Source of the DNA: Peteryoungia aggregata LMG 23059
GTDB lineage: Bacteria; Pseudomonadota; Alphaproteobacteria; Rhizobiales; Rhizobiaceae
Length of the DNA: 64,000 nucleotides
Direction: 5' to 3'
NCBI RefSeq assembly: GCF_030814435.1
Contig: NZ_JAUSUW010000001.1
Span: forward strand, 434,001 to 498,000
The position numbers were made by a program, and so were the translations under genes. Under the pieces are notes generated by a model that had not been told where the DNA came from, did no database searches, and saw only the letters and a program-made list of their open reading frames with translations. Every line of letters starts with the position of its first letter. The stretch's first letter is position 1. Shown piece by piece: positions 1 to 9,692 of the stretch.

Positions 1-793
1 GGCGACAGTCGAGGGTTTCGTGCATCATCACGATATCATCGCCGGCGAGATGGGTGGTAACGAGTGATCGTCGGTAAAAGGGACTGTCCTCCAGCTTCCG
101 GATCACACGCGGAACGGTCCCCATGTCGCAGGCGACGCCCCCTTCCACGCCCCAGAAGCCCCGTGCGAGCGGCTGCCTTGGTGGAGGCGCGAAGGTCCCC
201 ATCCGTCCATCCGCATCGAAACGCAGCCCGAAACTCCGGCGTGCTCCATCCGCCAAGACAGAGTCGTAGAGGATGATGGACTGTCCGTCGGATCCATGCC
301 CCTGCCCCCAGTCCCAGCCACGGAAGTCGGCTTCGAGAGGCCTGCTGCCCCAGTTCATGTCGTGATAGCCCTCCCCAGACCAGCCACCATCGAGCAGGTC
401 CGGGCAGCGTAGCGTGATCCGGGACGACGGCGCGACTGGCAGCCACTGGTGATCTCCTGCTTCATCGAGATCGAAACTGACGCTGTTGACGAAGCGCGGC
501 TCGACCACGATGGACCCGCTCATGCGCTTCGGCAGCAGGCGATGGCCCGGCCAGGGAAGGAAGACCTCGTCGAAATCGATCTCGAACCCTTCGCCTCGGG
601 CACGGAACTCACTGGCGGCGATTGCCAGCCTGGCAGGTTCCCGGCGCAGATCCCGCCGCCCGCGCTCCGTCATCGCCCATGCATTCGATGGGGGACCATA
701 AAGGGCAACGTTGAAGGCCACGTGCCGTTCGGGATCACGGCGGCCGGCAAAGTGATAATAGGGTGAGAAGACCGAACCCACGAAGGCAATCAC
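1..793 (-). CDS. crtC: Carotenoid 1,2-hydratase (hydroxyneurosporene synthase), 3' end cut by window edge
   Basis: Adds water across the C1-C2 double bond of acyclic carotenoids (neurosporene/lycopene end groups) in the spheroidene/spirilloxanthin branch. The reading frame is open from the crtD end to the window edge (264 codons) and carries the family's N-terminal block VGSVFSPYY, then NVALYGPP and AMTERGR, a mid region EGYHDMNWG and the late block DSPFYRRSLV. Only the last residues and the stop lie outside the window. The start is uncertain. GTG at 793-791 overlaps the crtD stop in a 4-base GTGA, which suggests coupled translation. However, the same frame upstream still reads CrtC-like (PVPPGGYHWWYADG, inside the crtD 3' end) and has no ATG, GTG or TTG for the roughly 57 codons checked. 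Family assignment is sure; the N-terminus is not. Confidence 0.87.
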   Translation of the reverse strand, partial: MIAFVGSVFSPYYHFAGRRDPERHVAFNVALYGPPSNAWAMTERGRRDLRREPARLAIAASEFRARGEGFEIDFDEVFLPWPGHRLLPKRMSGSIVVEPRFVNSVSFDLDEAGDHQWLPVAPSSRITLRCPDLLDGGWSGEGYHDMNWGSRPLEADFRGWDWGQGHGSDGQSIILYDSVLADGARRSFGLRFDADGRMGTFAPPPRQPLARGFWGVEGGVACDMGTVPRVIRKLEDSPFYRRSLVTTHLAGDDIVMMHETLDCR

Positions 794-2370
794 AGTGAAG
801 GCGAACTGCCCGCAGTCGCTCGTCCCGTCTGCATACCACCAGTGGTAACCACCCGGTGGGACCGGGGCGTCGAAGCCAGGTCGGCCATCAGTTGTTCGGC
901 CGCAAGTTTGCCCGAAAGCGCCGCCATCGGCACCCCGGGCCCCGGATGCACGCTGCCTCCCGCCAGATAGAGCCCCGGTATGGGTCCCAGAGATCCCGGG
1001 CGGGCGAAGGACGCCATCCATCCATGCGAGGCCATCCCGTAGAGGGCTCCCCCGCTTTCGGGATACAGGGCCGCGAATGTCTCGGGTGTCGTCACGCTCG
1101 GCGGATCCTCCGTCGATACGAGGTTCAGGCCATTGAGGGCCATGCGTCGCTCCATGCTCTTCAGACATGTGCTGATCTCGCTTTCCTCGAAACGGCGCCG
1201 GTCGCCTTGGGCTGGCATGTTCATCAATGCGTAGATGCGCTCGGGGTGATCGACGCCGGCGCCAAGCCGCCCATCGGCATCCCGGTCCTGGGCACAGACA
1301 TAGACCGTCGGGTCTTGCGGTGCGACGCCGCCCGAGAAGATCGCCTCGAACTCGGCCTTGTAGTCATCGGAGAAAAACACCGTGTGATGCGCGAGCGCGA
1401 CCCCCGAGGACCGGGCAAGGCCGCAAGAGACCAGAGCCGAAAGGGATCGGCACGGCGTTCGTGACGTCGCCGCCGCTTTCGCGCCCAGCAGACGCGGCAG
1501 CGCGGCGACGTCTCCGTTGTAGACGATATGGCTTGCGGCGATATGCCGACCCTGCCGGGTGACCACGCCCGCGACGCTGCGACGGGATGGATCGATCAGG
1601 ATCTCTGCAACGCTTTCTCCATAGCAGAACTCGACGCCGAGCGAGGTCGCGAGGGCGGCCAGTCTCGCGGCCAGCGCATGCATGCCGCCCTGCACGGTCC
1701 AGACACCCTCCTGCTCCACATGCGCGACCAGCATGAGCGTGGCCGGAGACAGAAACGGGGAGGAACCACAATAGGTGGCGTAACGCCCGAAGAGCTGTCG
1801 CAAGCGCGGGTCGGAAAAATATCCTCCAAGCGCGGACCAAAGGCTCGCGAACGGTTTAATGGCCAGAAGGTCGCCGGGACGGGACAGGCCGATCCGTCGA
1901 GTGAGAGACAGCGGATTGGGGCGTGGCGCCGCAATGAAACTGTCTTTCAACAACCCGTAAACCCGTCGACTGTCATCGGTGAAGCGGCGAAAGCCCTCCG
2001 CTTCGCGGTGGCCTGCAAAGTCCGCGACCGCCCTGCAGCTCTCGTCTGGATCGGCATGCAGGTCGAGACACTCGCCACCTCGCCAGACATGGCGGGCCAG
2101 GATGTTTGCCCGGACGAGTGTGAGCTCGTCCTCGACCGTGATGCCGCAACAGGCAAACAGATCGTCGAAGACCCATTTCATGGTCAGAACCGTTGGCCCC
2201 GCATCAAAGGAACGCCCCCCGACTTCGACCCGCCGGAGCTTTCCGCCAGGTTCCGACCGTGCCTCGATGACCGTGACGTTGTGGCCGGCAGCGGCAAGGC
2301 GCAGGGCAGCCGCCAGGCCCGCCATGCCGGCACCAACGATGGCAATTGCCTCCTCCCTTCGCTCCGCCAA
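790..2370 (-). CDS. crtD: Hydroxyneurosporene/methoxyneurosporene C3,4-desaturase CrtD
   Basis: FAD-dependent phytoene-desaturase-family enzyme that introduces the C3,4 double bond of 1-hydroxy acyclic carotenoids. An N-terminal dinucleotide-binding fold (IVGAGMAGLAAALRLA, about residues 11-26, then the EARSEPGGKLR segment) and the C-terminal flavin motif LYLAGGSVHPGPGVPMAALSG-like block are clear. I chose TTG at 2370 because GGGAG sits 6 bases upstream and the protein then begins just before the FAD fold (526 aa). GTG at 2400 is the alternative; longer versions would run through the PpsR operator at 2409-2452. The protein is somewhat longer than usual at the C-terminus because its last ~25 codons overlap CrtC-like coding sequence in another frame. 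It is divergent from crtE and probably co-transcribed with crtC. Confidence 0.92.
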   Translation of the reverse strand: MAERREEAIAIVGAGMAGLAAALRLAAAGHNVTVIEARSEPGGKLRRVEVGGRSFDAGPTVLTMKWVFDDLFACCGITVEDELTLVRANILARHVWRGGECLDLHADPDESCRAVADFAGHREAEGFRRFTDDSRRVYGLLKDSFIAAPRPNPLSLTRRIGLSRPGDLLAIKPFASLWSALGGYFSDPRLRQLFGRYATYCGSSPFLSPATLMLVAHVEQEGVWTVQGGMHALAARLAALATSLGVEFCYGESVAEILIDPSRRSVAGVVTRQGRHIAASHIVYNGDVAALPRLLGAKAAATSRTPCRSLSALVSCGLARSSGVALAHHTVFFSDDYKAEFEAIFSGGVAPQDPTVYVCAQDRDADGRLGAGVDHPERIYALMNMPAQGDRRRFEESEISTCLKSMERRMALNGLNLVSTEDPPSVTTPETFAALYPESGGALYGMASHGWMASFARPGSLGPIPGLYLAGGSVHPGPGVPMAALSGKLAAEQLMADLASTPRSHRVVTTGGMQTGRATAGSSPSL

Positions 2371-2408
2371 ATTCGTCTCCCGCAATGCGTTGACTTCCAC
2401 ACCACTTG

Positions 2409-2452
2409 TGTCAATCTTAATTGACACAATAGTGAGTAACTTGATTTTTACA
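2409..2452. promoter_or_regulatory. Tandem PpsR/CrtJ operator between crtD and crtE
   Basis: A perfect TGT-N12-ACA palindrome (TGTCAATCTTAATTGACA) lies at 2409-2426. Exactly 8 bp further is a degenerate copy, AGT-N12-ACA at 2435-2452. Two palindromes 8 bp apart is the known binding geometry of the PpsR/CrtJ tetramer. The pair sits between the divergent crtD and crtE starts and could control both. Confidence 0.82.
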
Positions 2453-2476
2453 AGCCATTCACGGGAGGCAGGCGTC

Positions 2477-3349
2477 ATGGATATACCCGAACGCATTGAA
2501 ACCGGCATGCAGCGCGCTCTTCGCTACGCCACCGCGAACGGATGCCCGCCGATACTGGCCAGGGCTCTTCGCCACGCCGTCTTTCCCGGTGGCGCCCGGA
2601 TCAGGCCGCGTCTGTGCCTGGCGGTGGCAGCAGCCTGTGGCGACCGCGAGCCGGGAGCAGCAGATTGCGCCGCCATCGCCATCGAACTCCTGCACTGTGC
2701 CTCGCTGGTGCATGACGATATGCCTTGCTTCGACAACGCCCTTCAGCGCCGTGGCGCACCCAGCGTGCATGCACAATTCGGCGAAGAGATCGCGCTGCTG
2801 GTCGGTGACGGCCTGATCGTCGCGGCATTCGAGACCGTGGCACGGGAAACACAGCAGACACCGCTTCTCACGGCACCGTTGATCGCGACCATCGCCAATG
2901 CGGTGGGCACACCCTACGGACTGGTTGCCGGCCAGGCATGGGAAAGCGAACCGGAGATCAACATCACAGCTTACCACCGCGCCAAGACAGCCTCCCTGTT
3001 CAGCGGCGCCGTCTCGACAGGTGCGATTGCCGCGGGCGGCAATCCGAGAGACTGGCTCGGCCTCGCCGATGCGCTCGGCGCGGCCTACCAGGTAGCCGAC
3101 GACCTCTATGACGCGGCCGGCGGGCAGAACGACGGTGCAGGCAAACCGGCCGGCCAGGACAGCCGCAACGGCAAGCCCAACATCGTCACCAGCATCGGCC
3201 TGGAAGCCGCCCTCGATCGCCTGAAGCGACTCGTGGCTGAAGCCGTCGACAACGTCCCCGATTGCCCCGGCGCTGATACGTTCCGTGCGATGATCCGCAA
3301 CGAGGCGACACGGCTAATGCCGAAGACACTCGCCACCACTGCGGCCTAG
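2477..3349 (+). CDS. crtE: Geranylgeranyl diphosphate synthase CrtE
   Basis: Prenyltransferase that elongates isoprenoid diphosphates to GGPP, the precursor of carotenoids and of the bacteriochlorophyll phytyl tail. The protein has 290 aa. The first aspartate-rich motif DDMPCFDN is at residues 80-87 and the second, DDLYD, at 208-212, both as expected for trans-prenyl synthases. The ATG at 2477 is preceded by GGGAGG and follows the PpsR operator, whereas the longer open frame upstream would run through crtD and the promoter. It is followed 3 bases later by crtF, so the two are co-transcribed. Confidence 0.95.
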   Translation: MDIPERIETGMQRALRYATANGCPPILARALRHAVFPGGARIRPRLCLAVAAACGDREPGAADCAAIAIELLHCASLVHDDMPCFDNALQRRGAPSVHAQFGEEIALLVGDGLIVAAFETVARETQQTPLLTAPLIATIANAVGTPYGLVAGQAWESEPEINITAYHRAKTASLFSGAVSTGAIAAGGNPRDWLGLADALGAAYQVADDLYDAAGGQNDGAGKPAGQDSRNGKPNIVTSIGLEAALDRLKRLVAEAVDNVPDCPGADTFRAMIRNEATRLMPKTLATTAA

Positions 3350-3352
3350 GCC

Positions 3353-4549
3353 ATGAGCGAGGGAAGCGGAAGCGGCTTCAAGGCCCGGTCGATCGCTGCC
3401 CCTGTGACTGCCGGAGATCCTGTCGCGGCGACGACCATGCAGGGACTTGCGGTTCGCTGGCGGCTCTGGCGTAGTCGCCAGATCGCCTCGCCGGCCTTTC
3501 GCAACCTGATGTCCCGGCTGCCACTGACCCGTTGGATCGCCAACAGGAAAGCCAACCATCTCTTCCGTTTGACCACGGGCTTCGTCCACTCGCAGATCCT
3601 TTGGCTCTGCAATGAGACGGGGCTGTTCCAGATGCTTTCGGACAAGGCGCTGACGACGGCCGAACTTGCCGTCCAATGCGACTTTCCCCAGGACCGAATG
3701 CAGCTTCTTCTCGAGCAGGCGGAACGACTCGATCTTGTTTGTCGCGCAGGGCCTGACCTCTGGATGCTGGCCGATGCTGGCGCCGTGCTGGCTGCGGACC
3801 GCGGGTTGCGGGAGATGATCCGGCACCATGACATCCTCTACCGAGACCTCGGCGATCCCCGCCCTCTCTGGCGGGAAGCGGCGAGCGAGACGGAACTCCG
3901 ACACTATTGGGCCTATGTGCGCGGCAATCGGCCCGAAGACATGCCTGATGTCTCCGTCGCGCCCTACTCTGCCTTGATGCGGGAAAGCCAGGCGATGCTC
4001 GCCGATTGCCTTCTCGCCTCCCATGATTTCGGCCGCTACACCTCCTTGCTCGACCTGGGGGGCGGTGAAGGCGCCTTTCTGCGGGCCGTGGGCGAAAGAC
4101 ACCCTGCCCTGAAGCTGCAACTCTTCGATCTGCCCGCCGTCGCGGACCGGGCGCGACAGCACCTTGCCCTGTCAGGGCTTGCGGACCGCAGCCGGGTCCA
4201 TGCGGGCAACTTTGTCGCCGATCCTGTGCCCGGCGATGCCGATTGTGTCACCCTGGTGCGGATACTCTGCGACCACGACGACGATCGGGTGCGCCAGATC
4301 CTGACCAATCTCAGGGGTCAACTGGCGCCCGGCACCACGGTCGTGGTTGCCGAGGCCATGGCCGGACCGACGGAAGGCGCGCGCCTGGCCGCCGTCTATT
4401 TCAGCGCCTATTTCCGCGCGATGGGATCAGGCCGTTGCCGGTCCGTCGCGGAAATCCGGGATCTGCTGCATGACGCGGGCTTCCGCAACAGCCGTCACGA
4501 GATCACGACAAACCCGCTGTTGGCCACCATCGTGGTCGCGGAAGCGTGA
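3353..4549 (+). CDS. crtF: Demethylspheroidene / hydroxyneurosporene O-methyltransferase CrtF
   Basis: SAM-dependent methyltransferase that methylates the C1 hydroxyl made by CrtC, giving methoxylated carotenoids. The protein has 398 aa, with a dimerisation/winged-helix N-terminal part (TGFVHSQILWLCNETGL region, about residues 75-91) typical of plant-type O-methyltransferases and a SAM-binding loop LLDLGGGEG at about 232-240. It starts 3 bases after the crtE stop. The next gene, bchC, has its own PpsR-controlled promoter, though read-through as a crtEF-bchCXYZ-puf superoperon is likely. Confidence 0.94.
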   Translation: MSEGSGSGFKARSIAAPVTAGDPVAATTMQGLAVRWRLWRSRQIASPAFRNLMSRLPLTRWIANRKANHLFRLTTGFVHSQILWLCNETGLFQMLSDKALTTAELAVQCDFPQDRMQLLLEQAERLDLVCRAGPDLWMLADAGAVLAADRGLREMIRHHDILYRDLGDPRPLWREAASETELRHYWAYVRGNRPEDMPDVSVAPYSALMRESQAMLADCLLASHDFGRYTSLLDLGGGEGAFLRAVGERHPALKLQLFDLPAVADRARQHLALSGLADRSRVHAGNFVADPVPGDADCVTLVRILCDHDDDRVRQILTNLRGQLAPGTTVVVAEAMAGPTEGARLAAVYFSAYFRAMGSGRCRSVAEIRDLLHDAGFRNSRHEITTNPLLATIVVAEA

Positions 4550-4575
4550 ATAAGCACCGCCTCGCCCACATTATG

Positions 4576-4619
4576 TGTAAATATTGATTGACACTTTATA
4601 TCGTAAATCTAAGATGACA
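4576..4619 (+). promoter_or_regulatory. Tandem PpsR/CrtJ operator upstream of bchC
   Basis: TGT-N12-ACA (TGTAAATATTGATTGACA) lies at 4576-4593, followed after exactly 8 bp by CGT-N12-ACA at 4602-4619. This is the same two-palindrome arrangement known from Rhodobacter bchC promoters. It lies 42 bases before the bchC ATG. Confidence 0.85.
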
Positions 4620-4661
4620 ATTGGGAGCAGCAGGCATCCCGTGTCCGGGGAGGGCACGATC

Positions 4662-5600
4662 ATGCAGACCGCAGCTATCGTCTTCGAACAACCAGGATCG
4701 CTCGCCGTCAGGCGGCTCGCGTTGACGGCACCGGATGCCGGCGACGTTGTGATCGAGACGCAGTACAGCGGTATTTCCAGCGGAACGGAAAAGATGCTCT
4801 TCGAGGGGACCATGCCGGCCTTTCCCGGCATGCGTTATCCACTCGTTCCTGGTTATGAAAGTGTCGGCACGATCGTCGAGGCTGGCCCGGACTCGGGCCG
4901 CCATCCGGGCGAACAGGTCTTCGTTCCCGGCGCCAACTGTTTCGCCGACGCAGCCGGTTTGTTCGGTGCGACTGCGGCCATGCTCGTCGTGCCCGGCAAT
5001 CGGACCGTACGCACCAGCTTTGAAAGACCGGCGGAGGCCGCACTTCTCGCTCTGGCAGCCACGGCCCATCACGCCGTCTTCCGCTCCCGCCGGGTCGCCT
5101 CGCTGGTGATCGGGCATGGTGTCCTCGGTCGGCTCATCGCCAGGATCATCATCGCGACAGGGCATGCTCCTCCGACAGTCTGGGAAACAGCCGAAAGACG
5201 GCGCCTTGGGCAGCATGGCTATTCGGTTGTCGATCCGTGTCAGGATGATCGGGCTGGTCATGCAGCCGTAATCGATGCCAGCGGCGATGCCCGCGTTCTT
5301 GACCGGGCGGTCTCCAGGCTGGAACGCCAGGGCGAGCTCGTTCTGGCCGGCTTCTATGGCAGCCGCGTCGACTTCAGTTTTCCTGCGGCCTTCATGCGGG
5401 AGACATCCTTCGTTATCGCCGCCGAATTCACCAGCCGCGACACGGAGGCGGTGCTCGATCTCGTCGCCTCCGGCGCGCTTTCTCTCGCCGGTCTGATCAC
5501 GCATCACGCCGCGCCCTCCGAGGCGCAGGCTGCATACCGGACCGCCTTCACAGACCCCGACTGCCTGAAAATGATCATCGACTGGAGGAAAGCCGCATGA
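4662..5600 (+). CDS. bchC: 3-hydroxyethyl bacteriochlorophyllide a dehydrogenase BchC
   Basis: Oxidises the C3 hydroxyethyl group (made by BchF) to the acetyl group of bacteriochlorophyllide a. It is a medium-chain dehydrogenase-like protein of 312 aa. An N-terminal GroES-like half contains the SGISSGTEKMLFEG stretch typical of BchC, followed by a nucleotide-binding segment VIGHGVLGRLIARI. I chose ATG 4662; the open frame extends upstream only through the PpsR operator region. Its stop overlaps the bchX start by 4 bases (ATGA), so bchCXYZ is an operon. Confidence 0.95.
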   Translation: MQTAAIVFEQPGSLAVRRLALTAPDAGDVVIETQYSGISSGTEKMLFEGTMPAFPGMRYPLVPGYESVGTIVEAGPDSGRHPGEQVFVPGANCFADAAGLFGATAAMLVVPGNRTVRTSFERPAEAALLALAATAHHAVFRSRRVASLVIGHGVLGRLIARIIIATGHAPPTVWETAERRRLGQHGYSVVDPCQDDRAGHAAVIDASGDARVLDRAVSRLERQGELVLAGFYGSRVDFSFPAAFMRETSFVIAAEFTSRDTEAVLDLVASGALSLAGLITHHAAPSEAQAAYRTAFTDPDCLKMIIDWRKAA

Positions 5601-6604
5601 GCCTCGATCTCGCACCGGACGGCCTGGAGCGCCTGCAGGAAAACCTTCGCGAAGAAGCCGCCATCGAACCCGATGCGCCTGTCACCGGCAAGGTCACCAA
5701 GGAAACCCAGATCATCGCGATCTACGGCAAGGGCGGCATCGGCAAGAGCTTCACGCTCGCCAATCTCTCCTACATGCTGGCCCAGCTCGGCAAGAAGGTC
5801 CTGCTAATCGGCTGCGACCCCAAGAGCGACACGACCTCGCTGCTTTTCGGCGGCCGCGCCTGCCCGACCATCATCCAGACGGCCTCGCGCCGCAAGGAAG
5901 CCGGCCAGGAAGTGTCGATCTCCGACGTCTGCTTCAAGCGTGACGGTGTCTTTGCCATGGAACTCGGCGGACCGGAAGTCGGTCGCGGCTGTGGCGGGCG
6001 CGGCATCATCCACGGCTTCGAAACCCTGGAAAAGCTCGGCTTCCATGAATGGGACTTCGACTTCATCCTGCTCGACTTCCTCGGCGACGTAGTCTGCGGC
6101 GGCTTCGGCCTGCCGATCGCCCGCGACATGTGCCAGAAGGTCGTCGTCGTCGGCTCGAACGACCTGCAGTCGCTCTATGTCGCCAACAATGTCTGCTCGG
6201 CGGTCAAATACTTCCGCAATCTCGGCGGCAATGTCGGTGTCGCCGGCCTCGTCATCAACAAGGACGACGGCACGGGCGAGGCCCAGGCCTTTGCCGAAGC
6301 TGTCGGTATCCCGGTGCTCGCATCCATCCCGCAGCACGAGGACATCCGCCGCAAGAGTGCGAACTACCAGATCATCGGCACGCATGACAGCCAATGGGGT
6401 CCGCTGTTCGAAGCGCTGTCGATCAACCTGGCCGAGGCGCCGCCGATCCTCCCCAAACCGCTCGATCAGGATGGCCTGCTTGGTCTCTTCGACGCCAGCG
6501 AGACGGGCGCCGACTACAAACTCCAGCCAGCCCTGCCGGAAGACATGTGCGCCACCGGCGCACTGAAACGGCCGTCGCTGGAAGTCGTCTACGACAACGT
6601 GTGA
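5597..6604 (+). CDS. bchX: Chlorophyllide a reductase iron protein, subunit X
   Basis: NifH-like ATPase that feeds electrons to BchYZ for reduction of ring B of chlorophyllide a. The protein has 335 aa. The P-loop YGKGGIGKS is at residues 43-51, and the two cysteines that bridge the dimer's 4Fe-4S cluster lie in GRGCGGRG and VVCGGFG. Compared with BchL in the same window it has the longer N-terminus and divergent C-terminus that separate the BchX branch. It overlaps bchC by 4 bases and is followed 15 bases later by bchY. Confidence 0.97.
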   Translation: MSLDLAPDGLERLQENLREEAAIEPDAPVTGKVTKETQIIAIYGKGGIGKSFTLANLSYMLAQLGKKVLLIGCDPKSDTTSLLFGGRACPTIIQTASRRKEAGQEVSISDVCFKRDGVFAMELGGPEVGRGCGGRGIIHGFETLEKLGFHEWDFDFILLDFLGDVVCGGFGLPIARDMCQKVVVVGSNDLQSLYVANNVCSAVKYFRNLGGNVGVAGLVINKDDGTGEAQAFAEAVGIPVLASIPQHEDIRRKSANYQIIGTHDSQWGPLFEALSINLAEAPPILPKPLDQDGLLGLFDASETGADYKLQPALPEDMCATGALKRPSLEVVYDNV

Positions 6605-6619
6605 GATCGGGTGAAGACA

Positions 6620-8203
6620 ATGGATGACCTGCGCAAGGAATTCGAGCTGGACGATGCCGGCGGGACTGCTCCCGTCGGTAACGATGCCGCCGTCCTTGGC
6701 GACGCGGCGGTCGCAGACACAAACGGCATCGGCTGCCATGGCGGCGTCGAGCTCTCCAAGGCTGCGGCCCGCGCCGCCGGCCAGGGCGAATTGATGGACC
6801 GCTTCGAGGCGGACTATCCCAAGGGCCCGCATGATCAGCCGCAATCCATGTGCCCGGCCTTCGGCTCGTTGCGCGTCGGGCTTCGCATGCGCCGCGTCGG
6901 CACGATCCTTTCGGGTTCGGCCTGCTGCGTCTACGGCCTGACCTTCACCTCGCATTTCTACGGCGCCAAGCGCTCGGTCGGCTATGTGCCCTTCAGCTCG
7001 GAGACTTTGGTCACCGGCAAACTCTATGAGGACATCGTCGAGGCCGTGCATCAGATGGCGGACCCGGAAAAGTTCGATGCCGTCGTGGTCACCAACCTCT
7101 GTGTCCCCACCGCATCGGGCGTACCGCTCAAGATGCTGCCGCGCGAGATCGACGGCGTACGCATAGTTGGCATCGATGTTCCCGGCTTCGGGGTCCCGAC
7201 CCACGCAGAAGCCAAGGATGTGCTTTCGGGCGCCATGCTTGCCTATGCCCGCCAGGAGATCGGCGAAGGCCCGGTCCAGCGTCCGCGTGGTGGTCTGAAG
7301 GACAGGCCGACGGTCACCCTGCTCGGCGAAATGTTCCCCGTCGACCCGGTCGTCATCGGCGGCATGATTGAGCCCATGGGGCTGGCAGCCGGGCCGACCG
7401 TGCCTGTCCGCGAATGGCGCGAACTCTATTCCGCCCTCGACTGCGCCGCAGTTGCCGCAATCCACCCCTTCTATACGGCCAGCATCCGGGAGTTCCAGGC
7501 CGCAGGTCGGCCGATCGTTGGCTCAGCACCTGTGGGCGTCGACGGAACGGATGCCTGGCTCAAGGCGATCGGCGACAGTTGCGGCATCGCCGCAGACAAA
7601 ACCAATATCAGCCGCAACGCCATGCGCGGCGCAATCAAGGCTGCCCTTGCCGAACACCGCATCAATGGCCGGATCACGCTCTCAGGCTATGAGGGCTCGG
7701 AACTCCTCGTCGCCCGCCTTCTGGTCGAACTCGGCGCAGACCTGCGCTATGTCGGGACAGCCTGTCCGAAGACGCCCTACAACAGCGAGGATGCCGACTG
7801 GCTGGCGGCCCATGGCGTCGAACTGCGCTTCCGGGCCTCGCTGGAGCAGGACCTCGCCGCCTTCCAGGAATTCAAGCCGGATCTCGCCATAGGCACGACC
7901 CCTGTCGTGCAGAAGGCGAAGGAGAGCGCCACACCCGCCCTCTATTTCACCAATCTGATCTCTGCCCGTCCCCTGATGGGCCCGGCCGGTGTTGCCTCGC
8001 TTCCGGCGGTCATCAATGCCGCCATCGGCAACAAGGACCGCTTCCTGGCCATGAACGCCTTCTTCGAGGGTGTGGGCTCGGGCGATGGCGCCGGAATCTG
8101 GGAGAACGTGCCGGAAGACCGCAGCGCCTATCGCAAGAAGTTCGCCGCCAAGGTCAAGCAGTCCCGCAACGCCGTCGACAATGGGGAGAGTGTCGGATGC
8201 TGA
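6620..8203 (+). CDS. bchY: Chlorophyllide a reductase subunit Y
   Basis: NifD/BchN-like subunit of the chlorophyllide a reductase core, forming the catalytic heterotetramer with BchZ. The protein has 527 aa from ATG 6620; a GTG three codons earlier (6611) is possible. Cysteines that may bind the Fe-S cluster are in [17 protein letters not shown] and NLCVPTASG. It overlaps bchZ by 7 bases. The N-terminal ~30 residues are acidic, low in complexity and probably unconserved. Confidence 0.95.
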   Translation: MDDLRKEFELDDAGGTAPVGNDAAVLGDAAVADTNGIGCHGGVELSKAAARAAGQGELMDRFEADYPKGPHDQPQSMCPAFGSLRVGLRMRRVGTILSGSACCVYGLTFTSHFYGAKRSVGYVPFSSETLVTGKLYEDIVEAVHQMADPEKFDAVVVTNLCVPTASGVPLKMLPREIDGVRIVGIDVPGFGVPTHAEAKDVLSGAMLAYARQEIGEGPVQRPRGGLKDRPTVTLLGEMFPVDPVVIGGMIEPMGLAAGPTVPVREWRELYSALDCAAVAAIHPFYTASIREFQAAGRPIVGSAPVGVDGTDAWLKAIGDSCGIAADKTNISRNAMRGAIKAALAEHRINGRITLSGYEGSELLVARLLVELGADLRYVGTACPKTPYNSEDADWLAAHGVELRFRASLEQDLAAFQEFKPDLAIGTTPVVQKAKESATPALYFTNLISARPLMGPAGVASLPAVINAAIGNKDRFLAMNAFFEGVGSGDGAGIWENVPEDRSAYRKKFAAKVKQSRNAVDNGESVGC

Positions 8204-9648
8204 TCCTCGACCACGATAGAGCCGGCGGTTACTGGGGCAGCGTCTATGCCTTTACCGCGATCAAGGGCCTGCAGGTGATCATCGACGGCCCGGTGGGCTG
8301 CGAAAACCTGCCGGTCACCTCGGTCCTCCATTACACCGACGCGCTGCCGCCGCACGAACTGCCGATCGTCGTATCCGGCCTCTCGGAAGACGAACTGGGC
8401 CAACACGGCACGGAAGGTGCCATGAAGCGGGCGCGTCTCGCGCTCGACCCCGACCTGCCGGCTGTCGTCGTCACCGGCTCGATCGCCGAGATGATCGGCG
8501 GTGGCGTGACACCGGAAGGTTCCAACATCGTCCGCTTCCTCCCGCGTACCATCGACGAAGATCAGTGGCAGAGCGCTGATCGCGCGCTGAAATGGCTCTG
8601 GACCGAATTCGGCCCGAAGGGCGGCAAGGTGCCGGCACCGCGTCGACGCCCCGAGGGTGCCAAGCCCCGCGTCAACATCATCGGCCCGATCTACGGCACC
8701 TACAACATGCCCTCGGATCTCGCTGAGATCCGTCGTCTCGTCGAGGGACTGGGCGCCGAGATCAACATGGTCTTCCCGCTGGGCAGCCATCTCGAAGACG
8801 TGCGCAAGCTCGCCGATGCGGATGCCAATATCTGCCTTTATCGCGAATTCGGCCGTCTCCTCTGCGAAACGCTCGACCGTCCCTATCTGCAGGCCCCGAT
8901 CGGCATTCATTCGACGACGGCCTTCCTGCGCGAATTGGGCGATATGCTCGGGCTCGACCCCGAACCCTTCATCCTGAAGGAAAAGCACACAACGCTGAAG
9001 CCGCTCTGGGATCTCTGGCGCTCGGTCACCCAGGACTTCTTCGCCACCGCAAGCTTCGCGATCGTTGCCAACGAGACCTATGTGCGCGGCATCCGCAACT
9101 TCCTCGAGGAGGAAATGGGCCTGCCCTGCAACTTCGCGATCCCGCGCAAGGCAGGCGCGAAGACGGACAATATCGAAGTTGCGGAACTCACCGCCAAGAA
9201 GCCACCGATGATCATGTTCGGCTCGTTCAACGAGCGCATGTACATGGCCGAGCGCGGCGCCCGCGGCAAGTTCGTGCAGCTCTCCTATCCCGGCGCCATC
9301 GTCCGCCGCCATCCCGGCACGCCCGTCATGGGCTATTCCGGTGCTGCCTGGCTGATCCAGGAGGTCTGCAACGCCCTCTTCGACATGCTGTTCGACATCC
9401 TGCCGCGCGCCGGAGAACTCGACGCAATCGAAGCGACGACAGCCCGCCCGCGCAGCGAGATGGCCTGGCAATCCGATGCCCAGGCGTCGCTTGAAAAATT
9501 CATCGGCAACGAGCCCGTGCTCGTGCGCATCTCGGCCGCCAAGCGGTTGAGGGAAGCGGCAGAGCGCGAGGCGCGCCGGGCCGAAGACCACGAAGTTACC
9601 CGCCATCATGTCGAGACGGCCGCCCGCCTTCAGGGAGCCTATGCATGA
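8197..9648 (+). CDS. bchZ: Chlorophyllide a reductase subunit Z
   Basis: NifK/BchB-like partner of BchY. The protein has 483 aa and begins with the family's [18 protein letters not shown] block, then [12 protein letters not shown] with the cluster-binding cysteine region. The middle contains [15 protein letters not shown] and the late region [18 protein letters not shown]. Its start lies inside the end of bchY. Downstream, pufQ begins 45 bases after the bchZ stop, so puf transcription probably includes read-through from bchCXYZ and the puf promoter may lie within bchZ. Confidence 0.96.
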   Translation: MLILDHDRAGGYWGSVYAFTAIKGLQVIIDGPVGCENLPVTSVLHYTDALPPHELPIVVSGLSEDELGQHGTEGAMKRARLALDPDLPAVVVTGSIAEMIGGGVTPEGSNIVRFLPRTIDEDQWQSADRALKWLWTEFGPKGGKVPAPRRRPEGAKPRVNIIGPIYGTYNMPSDLAEIRRLVEGLGAEINMVFPLGSHLEDVRKLADADANICLYREFGRLLCETLDRPYLQAPIGIHSTTAFLRELGDMLGLDPEPFILKEKHTTLKPLWDLWRSVTQDFFATASFAIVANETYVRGIRNFLEEEMGLPCNFAIPRKAGAKTDNIEVAELTAKKPPMIMFGSFNERMYMAERGARGKFVQLSYPGAIVRRHPGTPVMGYSGAAWLIQEVCNALFDMLFDILPRAGELDAIEATTARPRSEMAWQSDAQASLEKFIGNEPVLVRISAAKRLREAAEREARRAEDHEVTRHHVETAARLQGAYA

Positions 9649-9692
9649 GCGAAGGAACAACACCCATCAACGGGACAACTGGAGGTGAAGCC

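Noticed and set aside
1979..2476. Long plus-strand open frame continuing upstream of crtE
   Set aside because: It is antisense to crtD and runs through the PpsR operator; the conserved CrtE protein starts at 2477 with a good ribosome binding site.
5804..7465. 553-codon minus-strand open frame opposite bchX/bchY
   Set aside because: High-GC shadow of two well-conserved genes; no recognisable protein and no ribosome binding site context.
8128..9663. 511-codon minus-strand open frame opposite bchZ
   Set aside because: Exact antisense of bchZ with biased composition; shadow.
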